64,000 nucleotides of DNA from Anticarsia gemmatalis (taxonomy: Eukaryota > Arthropoda > Insecta > Lepidoptera > Erebidae). Shown one piece after another: positions 1 through 10,593 of this stretch. The first letter of the stretch is position 1. Each line of letters starts with the position of its first letter. The DNA is taken from NCBI RefSeq assembly GCF_050436995.1, contig NC_134765.1:10319501-10383500 (forward strand), written 5' to 3'. The notes beneath the pieces are model-generated. The model did not search any database. It saw nothing but the letters and a program-made list of their open reading frames with translations, and was not told the origin of the DNA. The translations under genes and the position numbers were made by a program.

Positions 1-554
1 TCTATAAGCGTTTATAAGCGTTCAAGACAGACATAAACCAAATAAAGCACTTCAGTAATTGGTTTCACAAATATACTAACTAAATATTACACATAACGCA
101 ACTTTTACTTTTACATATACTAGAGTGAGATGGCGTATATAAGTATGTTACAAGTGCGAGAGGGAGGGAACATCATTTACACCTATTACCGGTGATAGCT
201 CTTCTCTATGTAATGTCACGATTTGAGGCCCAATGACGATTTGGTTCAGACTATACTGTCTTACTATAAGGTTAAAAAACAAGAGCTGTGACATTTTCAG
301 ATAAATTTTGGCTAGCCTGGCGTAACCCCTCTCTCATTACGGAATGAGATAGGCAGTGGGATATTAATGGGTTAAATTGATTTATTTTTAAGTACGGTAT
401 GCTCTAAACGTGTAAATAATTTTGAAAACTGGTTATTTCTATCAACAAGTCAAGTACAATGAGTACTTGAGTACAATGTAAATGAGTGATTCTAAATATG
501 TAGAATTGACCACAAGTGTTAACAACAGTTACTGATTAGTTATCAAATACCATA

Positions 555-726
555 TTAGGTCGGGGAAAAAGTGTTTCCGCATTATAGTATGTATGAACCT
601 GTATTAAAATCTTTTCTCTACACAAAAAAGCTCGATATTTGGGTACCTCACGAGCTCACCAAAGAGATTTTATTACAAGTTCATACATAATTACTATAAT
701 ACGAAAAGATTTTTTCCCCGACCTAA
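555..726. mobile_element. mariner-type MITE
   Basis: TTAGGTCGGGGAAAAAG at the left and its inverse at the right, flanked by TA dinucleotides. The interior shares CTCGATATTTGGGTACCTC with the copies at 43949 and 49794 and is shorter. TIR and TA duplication fit the Tc1/mariner superfamily. Confidence 0.75.
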
Positions 727-779
727 TATTTTTAGACCCTATTTGTTTATGCGCTTATAGCAAGTTTTGCTCATCTATT

Positions 780-975
780 GGTAATCAATCTTTGGGACTC
801 AGGGGGTTAAGCAACTAGCAGCTCGTTCATTCCGTAGATGGGCTGACGGTATCAGAGAAACGCATCTCCGTTCTTCAGAGGGCATGTAAAACATCGGTAA
901 GATGCGTCAAATGCCTTTAAATAGTAACAAACAACTTTGACACTAGGTTGACCCATACGATAAGAAGAAGAATAC
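780..975 (+). mobile_element. 5S-like SINE, heavily decayed
   Basis: GGTTAAGCAACTAGCAG, CGTAGATGGGCTGACGGT and GACACTAGGTTGACC remain in order. Confidence 0.5.
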
Positions 976-1843
976 GGGTTTTTCATAAGGACCTTGTCTG
1001 ACAATATGGCGAGTCACTTGGTACAACAGTATTATGTTGATGTGTTTAGGTAATCAAAGTGACCTGGAATGTCGACCAGATATTAATATGTTTTTATATT
1101 TATCTAATAAGATGTTTGTCTGTCTATTCAGGTATTTTACGAAGGATTAAACAAGTGTGACGGTTCAATTATACCTTGTACCTTCTCCTGCGCTTACTCG
1201 CATGAAGAATAATATCTTGCTACAGGTTTAATGACTTTTACACTTTATGAAAATTCATTTAAGTCGTTCCAGCAGTTTAGCTATTTGAAGCAAATAAACA
1301 TAATTATTTATATTAAAAACTCCTTATAGCCTTAGCATTTAACTACTCTAAATTAACTAAATGTTATAGGTATACAAACGTTTAATAAAACGTAACAGTG
1401 ATTGTTGTATTAATATTAAATTACTCGATATTTTTAAAAAATACCCCAGATTTTTACTATTTTGTTTCAATTCGCACAAACCCGCGGCAAAAATCATCAA
1501 TAAAACAAAATAATTCCTAATAAGCATAATTATGTGGACATTACGGTACATATTAGCTAGCGGGCAGTGAGTTCGAATCCGGCCGAACCTGTTTCATTAC
1601 TGTAAACCAAGTGAGCAGTGAGTAACGGACGTTATCGTGTTAGAACGAGAGAAAGTTTACAACAACTAAATGTTTCGTTGGAGTGGTCAGCTGATGCTTG
1701 AATTATTTCATTGCTTGTCTTAGGGTCAAACAATTGGCTTAACACTTTTTGTTCTTTACTTGCTTACACCCGCGACGTCGCTCGAGTGAGATGTGCCGTG
1801 GAAAAGACTATTCTATGCGTTAATCTAGGTTATCAACAATTAT
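976..1843. other. Intergenic, no gene seen
   Basis: AT-rich. A remnant GTTCGAATCCGGCCGAAC at 1571 suggests a dead SINE. Frames here are short and without codon character. Confidence 0.6.
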
Positions 1844-1944
1844 CCCCCGGTTTCTGAGGTACATTTAGGGGCAGTTTATCTATTCAATAGCGTTAATACC
1901 CATACAAAAAAAAACTACCGCTAAATGTACTCAGAAACCTGGGG
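1844..1944. mobile_element. 101-bp MITE with CCCCGGTTTCTGAGGTACATTT ends
   Basis: Nearly a pure hairpin: left CCCCCGGTTTCTGAGGTAC, right GTACTCAGAAACCTGGGG. TAT on both sides. Related copies at 35420 and 56165. Confidence 0.65.
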
Positions 1945-2083
1945 TATGTGTATCAAATTTTATTGCAATTCAAACAATAGTTTCTTTATAAAAGAGTTAC
2001 AAACATATATCATCATATTCATTCATCTATACGTAGGTATACCCAACCTTACAAACTTATATTACGTATCTATACTAATATTA

Positions 2084-2345
2084 TCTATACTAATATTATA
2101 AAGCTGAAGAGTTTGTTTGTTTGTTTGTTTGTTTGTTTGAACGCGCTAAACTCAGGAACTACTGATCCGATTTGAAAAAATCTTTCAGTGTTAGGTAGCC
2201 CATTTATCGAGGAAGGTTATAGGCTATATATCATCACGCTACGACCAGTAAGAGCAGAGTACCAGTAAAAAATGTTCCAAAAACGGGGAAAAATTTGACC
2301 CATTCTCTCTTATGTGACGCAAGCGAAGTTGCGCGGGTCAGCTAG
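2084..2345 (+). mobile_element. Non-autonomous Helitron (family H1)
   Basis: Starts TCTATACTAATATTATAAAG after A and ends GCGGGTCAGCTAG before T: the TC..CTRR between A and T rule of Helitrons. Includes a (GTTT)n tract. 262 bp, well preserved; serves as reference for the other H1 copies. Confidence 0.85.
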
Positions 2346-2804
2346 TTTATAATATTAGTAGAGCTATAGTCTAACAACTTAGCAGATAGCTTTGGGGTGC
2401 AATATTTATCAAAATAACATTTCATAGATAATATATTTCCAGAATGAAGTAGAAGTACCTATATCAAACAAACAACTGCTTTGTGGAGGACCGATAGGCA
2501 GTCACTCGCTGTAAAGTACTGATATCTAGCTGCTTCCGGTGAGACTGGAAACCGACTATAACATAATGTATAATATAATACGGGAATAAACGCGAACACG
2601 CATTTTACCTTAAAATGCCTAACGTTTCGGCGCAGGTTACACTCGCCGTGGTCGCAGGCTGACTGAGTAAGTATTATACATTAAACATGCAACGCGAGAG
2701 TTTAAAAGTTACGACTCCAACATAGTTGGAACAAAAGGCTAGGCTGATGATGATGAAGTAAGAATTTATCTACCTACTTATATAAATGTACAATGCTTTG
2801 CAAG

Positions 2805-3030
2805 AGGCCCATAGCTAGTTGCGATCAACGGTCCATAAACGATCTGTGCGTTAAGCAAACTTTAGCGCGGTCATTCCATAGATGAGTGACCGCTCCGTGC
2901 TTCGGAAGGCACCTAAATAGTCGGTCCCGGTTGTTGTCAATTAAGATAACAGTCGTTAAGCCACGCCAAAGTCCTTCGGGCGGCTTGAAAAATTTTACAC
3001 TAGGTTGACCACTTACCATACGATAAGAAT
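2805..3030 (+). mobile_element. 5S-like SINE
   Basis: Same head and tail; a 31-bp piece after TGACCGC is missing. The 73-codon minus frame here is spurious. Confidence 0.65.
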
Positions 3031-3145
3031 AAGGCAATGCTTTCACTAGCTATTAGGCTTATTTAACTTGTAAACACACTTATAATATACTACTTATTAA
3101 AAATAAACACTACTAAAGATGGTTCGAAATGAAAATTATGATTCA

Positions 3146-3314
3146 CTAGCTGACCTGTGATTTTATATAGCCTATAGCCTTCCCCGATAAATGGGCTATC
3201 TAACACTGAAATAATTTTTCAAATCGGACCAGTAGCTCCTGAGATTAGCGCGTTCAAACAAACAAACAATCAAACAAACAAACAAACTCTTCAGCTTTAT
3301 AATATTAGTATAGA
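3146..3314 (-). mobile_element. Helitron H1, internally deleted
   Basis: Both ends present (CTAGCTGACC, TATAGA), but about 80 bp near the 3' end are missing. Confidence 0.75.
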
Positions 3315-3459
3315 AGTATAGATTACGGTCATGTTGTTGAGGTAGTCCAGCATTGTTAGATTTAATGCAAACACTGCATAGATTTTGACTGTAATTTATA
3401 ACTGTAGTCCTTCAGACAATTTAGTTGAGAGCTTTCGCATGCACAATGTATCTAGATTA

Positions 3460-3705
3460 CTAGCTGACCCGCGCAACCTCGCTTGCATCACATAATAGAG
3501 AATGGGTCAAAATTTTCGCCGTTTTTGTAACATTTTTCACTGGTACTCTGCTCCTATTGGTAGTAGCGTGATGATATATAGCCTATAACCTTCCTCGGTA
3601 AACGGGCTATCTAACAGTGAAAGAATTTTTCAAATCGGACCATTAGTTCCTGAGATTCAAACAAACAAACTAACAAACTCTTCAGCTTTATAATATTAGT
3701 ATAGA
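3460..3705 (-). mobile_element. Helitron H1
   Basis: 246 bp, 150 bp from the previous copy in the same orientation. Confidence 0.8.
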
Positions 3706-4312
3706 TAATAAGGATTTCTGTGTATTCTCAAAATAAAGTAGCCGTAATAAACAACTGACCACCCCTAGACCTTGCTGATCGGGATACAGTCCCACCGGAC
3801 CATGAGGAGTCGGGAAATAGAGTGCGTCTGTGTATTAAGTCTAGTGTTAGTAGGGCTAAGGCGAAAAGAACCACTTTAATAAAATCTTGTTTGCAAAGAG
3901 ACAATATTATGTGTTGTCTGTCTTTCAGGATCAAATAGGTATAAAGCCTGAAACCGTAACAAACAATCTTTTGTATAAATAATATAAGAATTTATAAAAT
4001 AATATGCATCCGACTCTAAACTCTAACAAATGTACATATTTTGATTTTCGTTTTTTAGATTTCTAGAATAGAAATTCAAAAATGCGAAAGTTAGTCTAGT
4101 CTGTCAGATCATAGGAGCACACTTTAGGACATATGTGAAGATCGGAGATATGTACACGTGCCACGTACATGCATACTAATTTACACCACTATAAAGTAAA
4201 TATAAATATTATTTTTTATTAAAATCAACCCTGTTTTACAGTACCAAATCGATTGTTAAACTTTAATTATTCAGAACATACATACATACCATAAATTACA
4301 CATATTTACCGC

Positions 4313-4420
4313 GGATTAGGCTGAGACTAAAGAACACCACTTGCTACCATTACCTACAAATTAATTTTATTTCATTCACATCCATACATCTTATACAGGA
4401 CCGCTGCGGCGGATACTACG
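4313..4420 (+). repeat. Interspersed repeat R3
   Basis: AAAGAACACCACTTG, TCATTCACATCCATACATCT and ACAGGACCGC. Other copies: 5008-5140 and 31163-31290. Confidence 0.5.
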
Positions 4421-5007
4421 CGCATGACCTTATAATTCTGAATATAATAATCTGAAAAACCAAACAATTCGGGAATTAAACTCAAAACCTGTGATCGACA
4501 ATCGCATAATTCTTTTATATCAAACAATAATAATATGACGAAACTCCGTGTAAGTACATTGTACAAATATTGTAACAACAACTCTTAAATCACGATTCTC
4601 GAGCACTTCGGCGAAAGAACAAAAGTGCTATAAGTCTTACAGATGAGTACAACACGGAGATGAGCGGTGCTGCGCGGGGCTCGTTAATTGTGGGTCCTTG
4701 CCACCACCCACAGGGGTAACGGGAACTGGCGACAAAGATTAGGTTCACAGAAGATACGGTGGTAGTTTTGTGCCTATGTTTTTTGTAACTCACTGCCTCT
4801 GTGGTCTGCATGACTACTGTAGTAAGATTCTATACAATTGGAACCATGTGGTATCGAGTTTGATATTTAAAATGTACTTTAAAAATAGTTTCTTCGACGC
4901 CCGCTAGAGGTGCTGAACCGATTGTAATACTTTTTTTATATATTCGGTTCGATTAGATGACAAAGTGCTATTACAGACATATTATATGTATACATAATGT
5001 CTCGCCT

Positions 5008-5140
5008 TTCTCACATAGGGACAGAGACAAAAATAACGCCATTTGGAACGATCCTTACAAACTTCCTTTGCCTCATTCACATATACATCTACACTCATAC
5101 ATCTTGTCTTACATTACCGCCGGTTACGAATACAGTACTA
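5008..5140 (+). repeat. Interspersed repeat R3, diverged
   Basis: GGAACGATCCTTACAAACTT, CCTCATTCACATATACATC and CCGCCGGTTACGAATAC. Short overlapping frames are spurious. Confidence 0.5.
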
Positions 5141-5168
5141 TTAATCTTTTCTAATTCATTCATACTAT

Positions 5169-5423
5169 TCATACTAATATTGTAAATGCGAAAGTAACTC
5201 TGTCTGTCTGTCTGCTAGCTACTCAATCACGCCTAAACTACTGAACCAATTTGCATGAAATTTGGTTTGGAGATACTCTGATACCCGAGAAAGGGCATAG
5301 GCTATATATCATCACGCTATAACCAAAAGAAGCAGAGTACCAGTAAAAAATGTTACAAATACGGGGAAAAATTTCACCCATTCTCTCTTATTGGACGCAA
5401 GCGAAGTTGCGCGGGTCAGCTAG
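5169..5423 (+). mobile_element. Chimeric Helitron (H2 head, H1 tail)
   Basis: The first about 120 bp match the element at 58088 (TCATACTAATATTG, CTGTCTGTCTG, CATGAAATTTGG). The rest, from GGCTATATATCATCACGC on, is H1, ending GGGTCAGCTAG. Confidence 0.75.
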
Positions 5424-5884
5424 TATTAGAATATTTTGTCAATTGTAGCCTCGAGTTTAGTTATGTGCACGATATATGTATGAATACCAATAGACTCGCC
5501 CCCTATTACAAGGAACTAACTTGATAATGGCGAAATCTGAGCGTATTTCATACGGCTCTGCCTACATTGTCAGGGATAACAGGTATGATGTTATATGCAG
5601 GTACTTTTGAATAGGTAGTAAACTAAGGGATGTCGTGTCTGTATATTTAATCTGTGCTATGAACATTACAGTGCGTTACATTGGGAGGTCTCGTGCACAC
5701 GCATTTATATGATTCCAATACTTTGATACATGATACCCTTAGTTAAGACCTCTGTACACTGGAACCAGTAAGGATTAACGATCAGAAGAGAAAAAATATA
5801 CACGTCTTATCTTATCTTAGGGGTGGGGGTGCCAGTTAATGCCTGGCTGACACTTCGACCATTCCTGATCCTTATTGTGTTCCT

Positions 5885-6140
5885 GAGGCGCCCGTAGCCA
5901 GTTGCGCTCACCGGTCTGACGTAGATCTGTGGGTGAAGCAACCGTTGGCGCGGTCATTCTATAGATGGGTGACCGCATAGTGGTATTTGAGCTGGGCGTC
6001 TCCGTGCTTCGGAGGGCACGTAAAAAGTCGGTCCCGGTTGTTGTCTACTAAGATAACAGTCGTTAAGCCATGTCAAAGGCCTTACGGGCGGCTTGAACAA
6101 CTTTGACACTAGGTTGATCACTAACCATACGATATGAATG
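5885..6140 (+). mobile_element. SINE with 5S rRNA-like head (reference copy)
   Basis: The segment 5930-5975 (GTGAAGCAACCGTTGGCG, then ATAGATGGGTGACCGCAT) aligns without gaps to the internal promoter of eukaryotic 5S rRNA (AAGCAACGTCGGGCGCGG, TGGATGGGTGACCGCCT), about 36 of 46 positions. The tail runs through AGATAACAGTCGTTAAGCC and ends ACCATACGATATGAA. Function is expected from pol III transcription and LINE-driven copying. Confidence 0.7.
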
Positions 6141-6164
6141 AATTGTGTTCCTTTGCTACTCTAG

Positions 6165-6341
6165 ACGTTGGAGGGCAGAGCAAAACTTAACTGCTATGCA
6201 CCCTATCGGAAGCAGCCTGTAGTCTTCTGGTTTAGGGTAACCGCATCCTAGAAGATCCATTATTTACCTTCCAAAAGCATCACATTCGCACAGTATGTGT
6301 TTCATGGTTTCTGCTTCTTCATTGCAGTGCCTGCATTTAAA
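6165..6341 (-). pseudogene. Non-LTR retrotransposon ORF2 tail
   Basis: Minus strand 6341-6264 reads FKCRHCNEEAETMKHILCEC, the CxxC..HxxxxC zinc knuckle that ends the ORF2 of I/R1/Jockey-type LINEs. A stop follows, with decayed sequence to about 6165. Reverse transcriptase itself is absent. It lies next to a 5S-like SINE tail. Confidence 0.6.
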
Positions 6342-6479
6342 ATATACACGCCAATCTAACTACTACAAAAAAATGTACCTACGATGTATAATTACAAAGC
6401 TGGACTGTAGTTTTATGGCTTATCACCCGCATAGTTCCCGTTACCATGGGATATCCGAAATAGTCCTATGTCCATAACA

Positions 6480-7580
6480 CCATTACTGCTTACTTTTAAA
6501 CTTACCTCATTACTCCTGAAATCATAACACATGAAACCTCTTGTAAAATAACCGCAGCAGGATCCCTGAGCAATTCTTGATCTAATAACTTCTAACGAGC
6601 TACATTACAGAAAATTATACCTTGTAATCTGGCGGCCTGTCGGAAAACCTAATGAGGCCTAGTAGAGGTCAAGAAAACAAACAAACTTCGGTACTAGCAA
6701 AACTAGTACATCGTAGGTTAGGACCTAATTTTTGAACGTTAGCTCTTTATACTAAACGGTCGCTTTTTTCTGGCTATTCAAACTTGGTCGGGTTATGCAT
6801 GTTTTTCGGTGGTTTCGGCATTTTTAGTTTATCTCTGTATTTATTTAATATTATGAGCTGAAATTTAACATGTGAATAGTTAGATCAATACACAAATTAT
6901 TGGAAAAAGTTTTATTTTCCGTTTCTATTTAGAAGTCCCACAATCAGATGTGATACAATACAGTAGCCCGCTCGTATTAAATTATGCTATTGCTCATTAA
7001 TTACTGAATGCACATACATAAAACTCGGCAAGGCATTGAAGACCCTTACAATATCCAAATTGACGATAAAAGTTAGGCTCTAGAATTCCTACTTTAAGTA
7101 CTAGGACCTAAAAACCCTATTTCACTTTTTATTATATATCTTCTGAACGGGATGTTTTTTTCATATTCTGTTTTCACACACATAATAAACTAATTGAAAG
7201 CAACGTGCATAAAAAATAGAACCCTACACTTAACCGTTTTATATGATTTTCAGCAAATGGCCAAACGTCAGCGCAGCGGAAACTTGAATATCTTCGCAGT
7301 TTTATGTTGCACAAATTTCATTTAAACATAAACATTAATGCACAAATTCACACTAATTTGTGCATGTATTTTTTTTCTTCTGCGTCCACGGGGAATAAAA
7401 AGTTCCGCTGGGATGACGTAGTCCCAGCGGAAACCGTTTTCATTGAGTAGCACTGCAGTGGGTGGATACCTACACAAATGTGTACCTACTATAGATACAC
7501 ATTTACACGATATCACACATTAATTCCCTGTTAAACTCAAATTACGATTTTCCACATTTTTCCGCTGGGCATACGCACAC
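6480..7580. other. Intergenic left of the Myb array
   Basis: No gene or known repeat recognised. AT-rich, with the short hairpin at 7407. Confidence 0.5.
7407..7432. repeat. Short hairpin CCGCTGGGA / TCCCAGCGG
   Basis: Nine-base perfect arms around TGACGTAG. CCGCTGGG recurs at 7562 just left of the Myb array. Confidence 0.6.
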
Positions 7581-7709
7581 ATTTACGTCATTGTCTGTCT
7601 GTTATAACCTCATAACTCATAGTTAGTTAACTGTCAGTTGTCACGGAGTTCGGTCATAGTTTACGACAAGGGCGGAATATACTTTTGATTTTATTTTCAT
7701 TTTCTTACA

Positions 7710-9185
7710 ATGGCAGCGAAAAGGCTAAGAGGTGAAAATTGGTTGGAAGAGGACAAGGTAAGTAGGTATTAGATCTCGATAAGTTTTGTTCAATAAACTT
7801 TGTATGTTTCACACTAAGGCTTGCTTTTTTCTTTAGATTATTCTAAAACAGTTGGTCAAGGAGAGGGTCTCGATATTAGAAAACAAAAATACGGATACAA
7901 AAACCAACTCAAAAAAGGTGGCGGCTTGGCAAGACTTACTCACTAAGTAGGTACTAAGTATTTTAATAGGATTTTTTTATAACTTAAATGCATTAATGCA
8001 TAACAAACCGTTTCGTATTTCAGTTTCAACAATGTGGCTAGAACGCAAAGAACGCTACAACAAATAAAAGCTCAGTGGAATATTTTAAAAATGGCGGCAA
8101 AAAAAAGAAAATTTCAAGAAAGAATAAATAGGACCCATACAGGTGGAGGAACCCCACCTCCTTTTGAATCACCAACTAGTGACGATATTTCTGTGTGGCT
8201 TCCTGGCGAATCCATAGTAGAAACAAATAAGGTACATAAAACACATATTTTTTTACTAAATGCCAATTCCAGGGCAAATAAATAAAACATGTATGTTATT
8301 TGTATTCAGATGTCTCCAGAGATAGATAACCAACACAAACAGAAGGAAGAGACAATATCAGAACCATATTTGATGCCTATAACTAACTCAACTGTTGTTT
8401 GGGATATCTCAGAAGGGAAGGAAACAAAACTGGTATGCATAAATGTAAATAATAAAGCAAAACTCAATCAAACCTCTTATTATTTTATAGTAAATTAATA
8501 CTAAACAAGTACTAGTATAATAGTTCCAATTTATGTGTGTTATTTTAGAAGTTAGAACAATATATAATTGAAGATCAGCTATGTACATCCACCCAAGCCG
8601 AGCAAAGTACATCCACCCAAGCGGAGTCAAGCACATCCACACGAGCTGAGTCAAGTACATCCACACAAACAACTGCTAAAACAAAACCCAAAATTCCACA
8701 TTACAGACTAAGAAATAAAAAGGTGTGTGTTCTTAAATTATGTAGCATCGTTTAATCAAATAATTTCTATGTATTGTAATTAAATTAATTAAGTAACATG
8801 AAAATGCTAATTAAATGTGGATTAATTATAAATCATAGGTACAGTAGTCTGCAAATTAATTAGCTTGAGCAAATCCTAGGTCTGTGAGTACTTAAGACTA
8901 GTAGACTAGAGGCCTAACACTTCCTTCATTACAGGAGTAGGCCCTTGCCCTGCAGTGGGACCCCAATGTCTTTTTTTTAAATAATTTTATTGTTTATTAT
9001 TATTTCAGATAAGCAACATTAATAGGAACTCTGCTGTTAAAAAAATCCCCGAAATGGAGACAGAGTGCAGAATACAATTGCATGAGGCACAAATGCTAAA
9101 TGAAAAACAGAAATTAAAAAACTTATTACTTAAAGAAGAAGTCCTTAAATTTAAGTTGCTATATTATAAAAATAAATTAAATTGA
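7710..9185 (+). CDS. Myb/SANT-like DNA-binding protein, array copy 1 (6 exons, 279 aa)
   Basis: Exons 7710-7757, 7837-7946, 8024-8231, 8310-8432, 8549-8722, 9009-9185; 840 nt in frame with GT-AG introns. Residues 9-80 look like a Myb/SANT-like (trihelix-type) fold, with the tryptophan triad W11, W47, W71 and a basic AKKRK tail. A PIF/Harbinger second protein of this type normally helps bring the transposase to the transposon ends. The middle has an acidic region and four degenerate STSTQAES octapeptides (about 175-203). The C-terminus (about 232-275) is Leu/Lys/Glu-rich and probably a coiled coil. A transposase remnant lies tail-to-tail downstream. No frameshift or stop is present. The last bases of exon 3 are AAG here and CAG in the other copies. 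It could be a transposon accessory gene or a retained host copy. Confidence 0.82.
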
Positions 9186-9355
9186 TATATGTAATTGTTT
9201 TTCATTTTATTATAAGTACAAAACTTTTATTACTATGCTAGGTGATCTGTACTTATTGATTTAGCACACACACTGCAAAGCACTCTGTACTCATACACCA
9301 CACAAACCTGCCAAGTTACCTGTTTTCAACTTCTACTGTTTTTGCAATATTCTAG

Positions 9356-9499
9356 CCCTTTTTATTCATAAAAATATATGAAGTTATGGCTTATAAAGAG
9401 TTTTGTTTCATTAACTCTTTAGCGAAATGTCAAAGAGAAAGCAAAGTATAGTAGTTTTTTAACTAAAATAGGTTTATACTGTGTTTGTGAATAAGAGGG
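9356..9499. mobile_element. MITE with CCCTCTTATTCATAAA ends
   Basis: 144 bp. Left end CCCTTTTTATTCATAAA and right end GTGAATAAGAGGG are inverted. In units 2 and 3 the 462-bp MITE sits inside this element. Related copies occur at 22563, 30902 and 48185. Confidence 0.65.
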
Positions 9500-9616
9500 T
9501 TATAATATAAGAATTTTTATTATATGTTGCCCCATTACCTATTCAGAGAGACTGACAAATAAATATATTCATTGCAGATTCAGTATCAGAACCAGAATTA
9601 AAGTAAAAAAAAAAGC

Positions 9617-9809
9617 AAATCATTTATTTATTTAGATAAATGCTGTCACATATGGTAGTCAATGATACAGAGATAATTAACCGCCAATCCAGAAGGTAGG
9701 CATTGGCTCTACCTTCTGGATTGAAGGGCTGGCAAGAAACTCCTGACCACTCTTTAATCGCCAAGAAGTGAGATCAATACTTCTGTTAGATACAAATCAT
9801 TGTTGATGT
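9617..9809 (+). repeat. R2 repeat in unit 1
   Basis: Adjoins the truncated transposase; units 2, 3 and 4 have the same repeat at 12968, 16322 and 18998. Contains a short inverted pair CCAATCCAGAAGGTAG / CTACCTTCTGGATTG. Confidence 0.6.
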
Positions 9810-10075
9810 GAGGACACACAAATCCGACTTGTGGTTGCTTGAGATAATCCATGGAGGTCTCCAGTGTCTTCTTGGACCTGTAATGTAAAATTGTAAACTG
9901 TCACTTAAAAAACGTTAACAAGAACACGTTAGGTACGTGTTATTGTGTACGTATTTCAATAACATAAATAAACAACGTTAAAGATACTTGCCTCTCGACG
10001 ACCCCAACATCTAATCGCAGTCAAAACCTGGATTTCTGGTGACGTACTCGCACCTCTATGATCTAATTGTATATT
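9810..10075 (-). pseudogene. Harbinger transposase remnant, unit 1
   Basis: Two minus-strand exon pieces. 10071-9992 encodes GASTSPEIQVLTAIRCWGRRE; 9877-9815 encodes VQEDTGDLHGLSQATTSRIC. They match the region of HARBI1-type transposases that precedes the first catalytic Asp (RxLxVLxALRF...GDLHGxSQxTxxRI). They are joined by a probable GC-AG intron (AG|GCAAGT donor). The 3' side is cut off at an interspersed repeat, so the catalytic core is absent. Confidence 0.7.
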
Positions 10076-10593
10076 TTCATTCAGATTCATGTAAAAATGA
10101 CATTATTCATATAAAAAGTCTGATCGAAGGTTTTAACCATTCATTAGTTAAAATGCTCCTTATGCTTATAAAACGTTTTGTAAAAGTTTGTATTCATAAA
10201 CGATCCATAAACCTTCTACAAATAACAAAAGTGATGCTAATATATGTTTTTAAATCATAATGTTGCCAATATAATAAAGTCCGCTGACTCGTTGGCGAAA
10301 ATACCGGTTCGACTACAGATTTTAAAGAGATATACCTACACACCTACGAAGCGTGACTATAGGCATTATTACATGCTGAGAATGATTTTCTTAGTTATTG
10401 GTGGGTGGTGAGGCCCGTTCTTTTTTTAACCATGGCGATTATTGTTAGCCTCGTTTGGGTTTACGTTTCCGTCACTGTTTGTCTGTCATAACCTCATAAC
10501 TCATAGTTAGTTAGTTGTCAGTTGTCACGGAGTTCGGTCATAGTTTACGACAAGGGCGGAATATACTTTTGAATTTATTTTCATTTTCTTACA

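Larger units (their letters stand above)
3706..5168. other. Intergenic, no gene seen
   Basis: Contains R3 repeat copies and a GC-richer patch at 4650-4740 within a 73-codon minus frame that has no recognisable domain. Nothing else is assigned. Confidence 0.5.

Noticed and set aside
5930..5975. Possible 5S rRNA gene
   Set aside because: Only the internal promoter part matches; the 5' and 3' stems of 5S rRNA are absent and the sequence continues into a SINE tail.
8034..8285. Separate small proteins of 83 and 69 residues in each array unit
   Set aside because: They are exons 3 and 4 of the Myb gene read into introns; splicing joins them in frame with the other exons.
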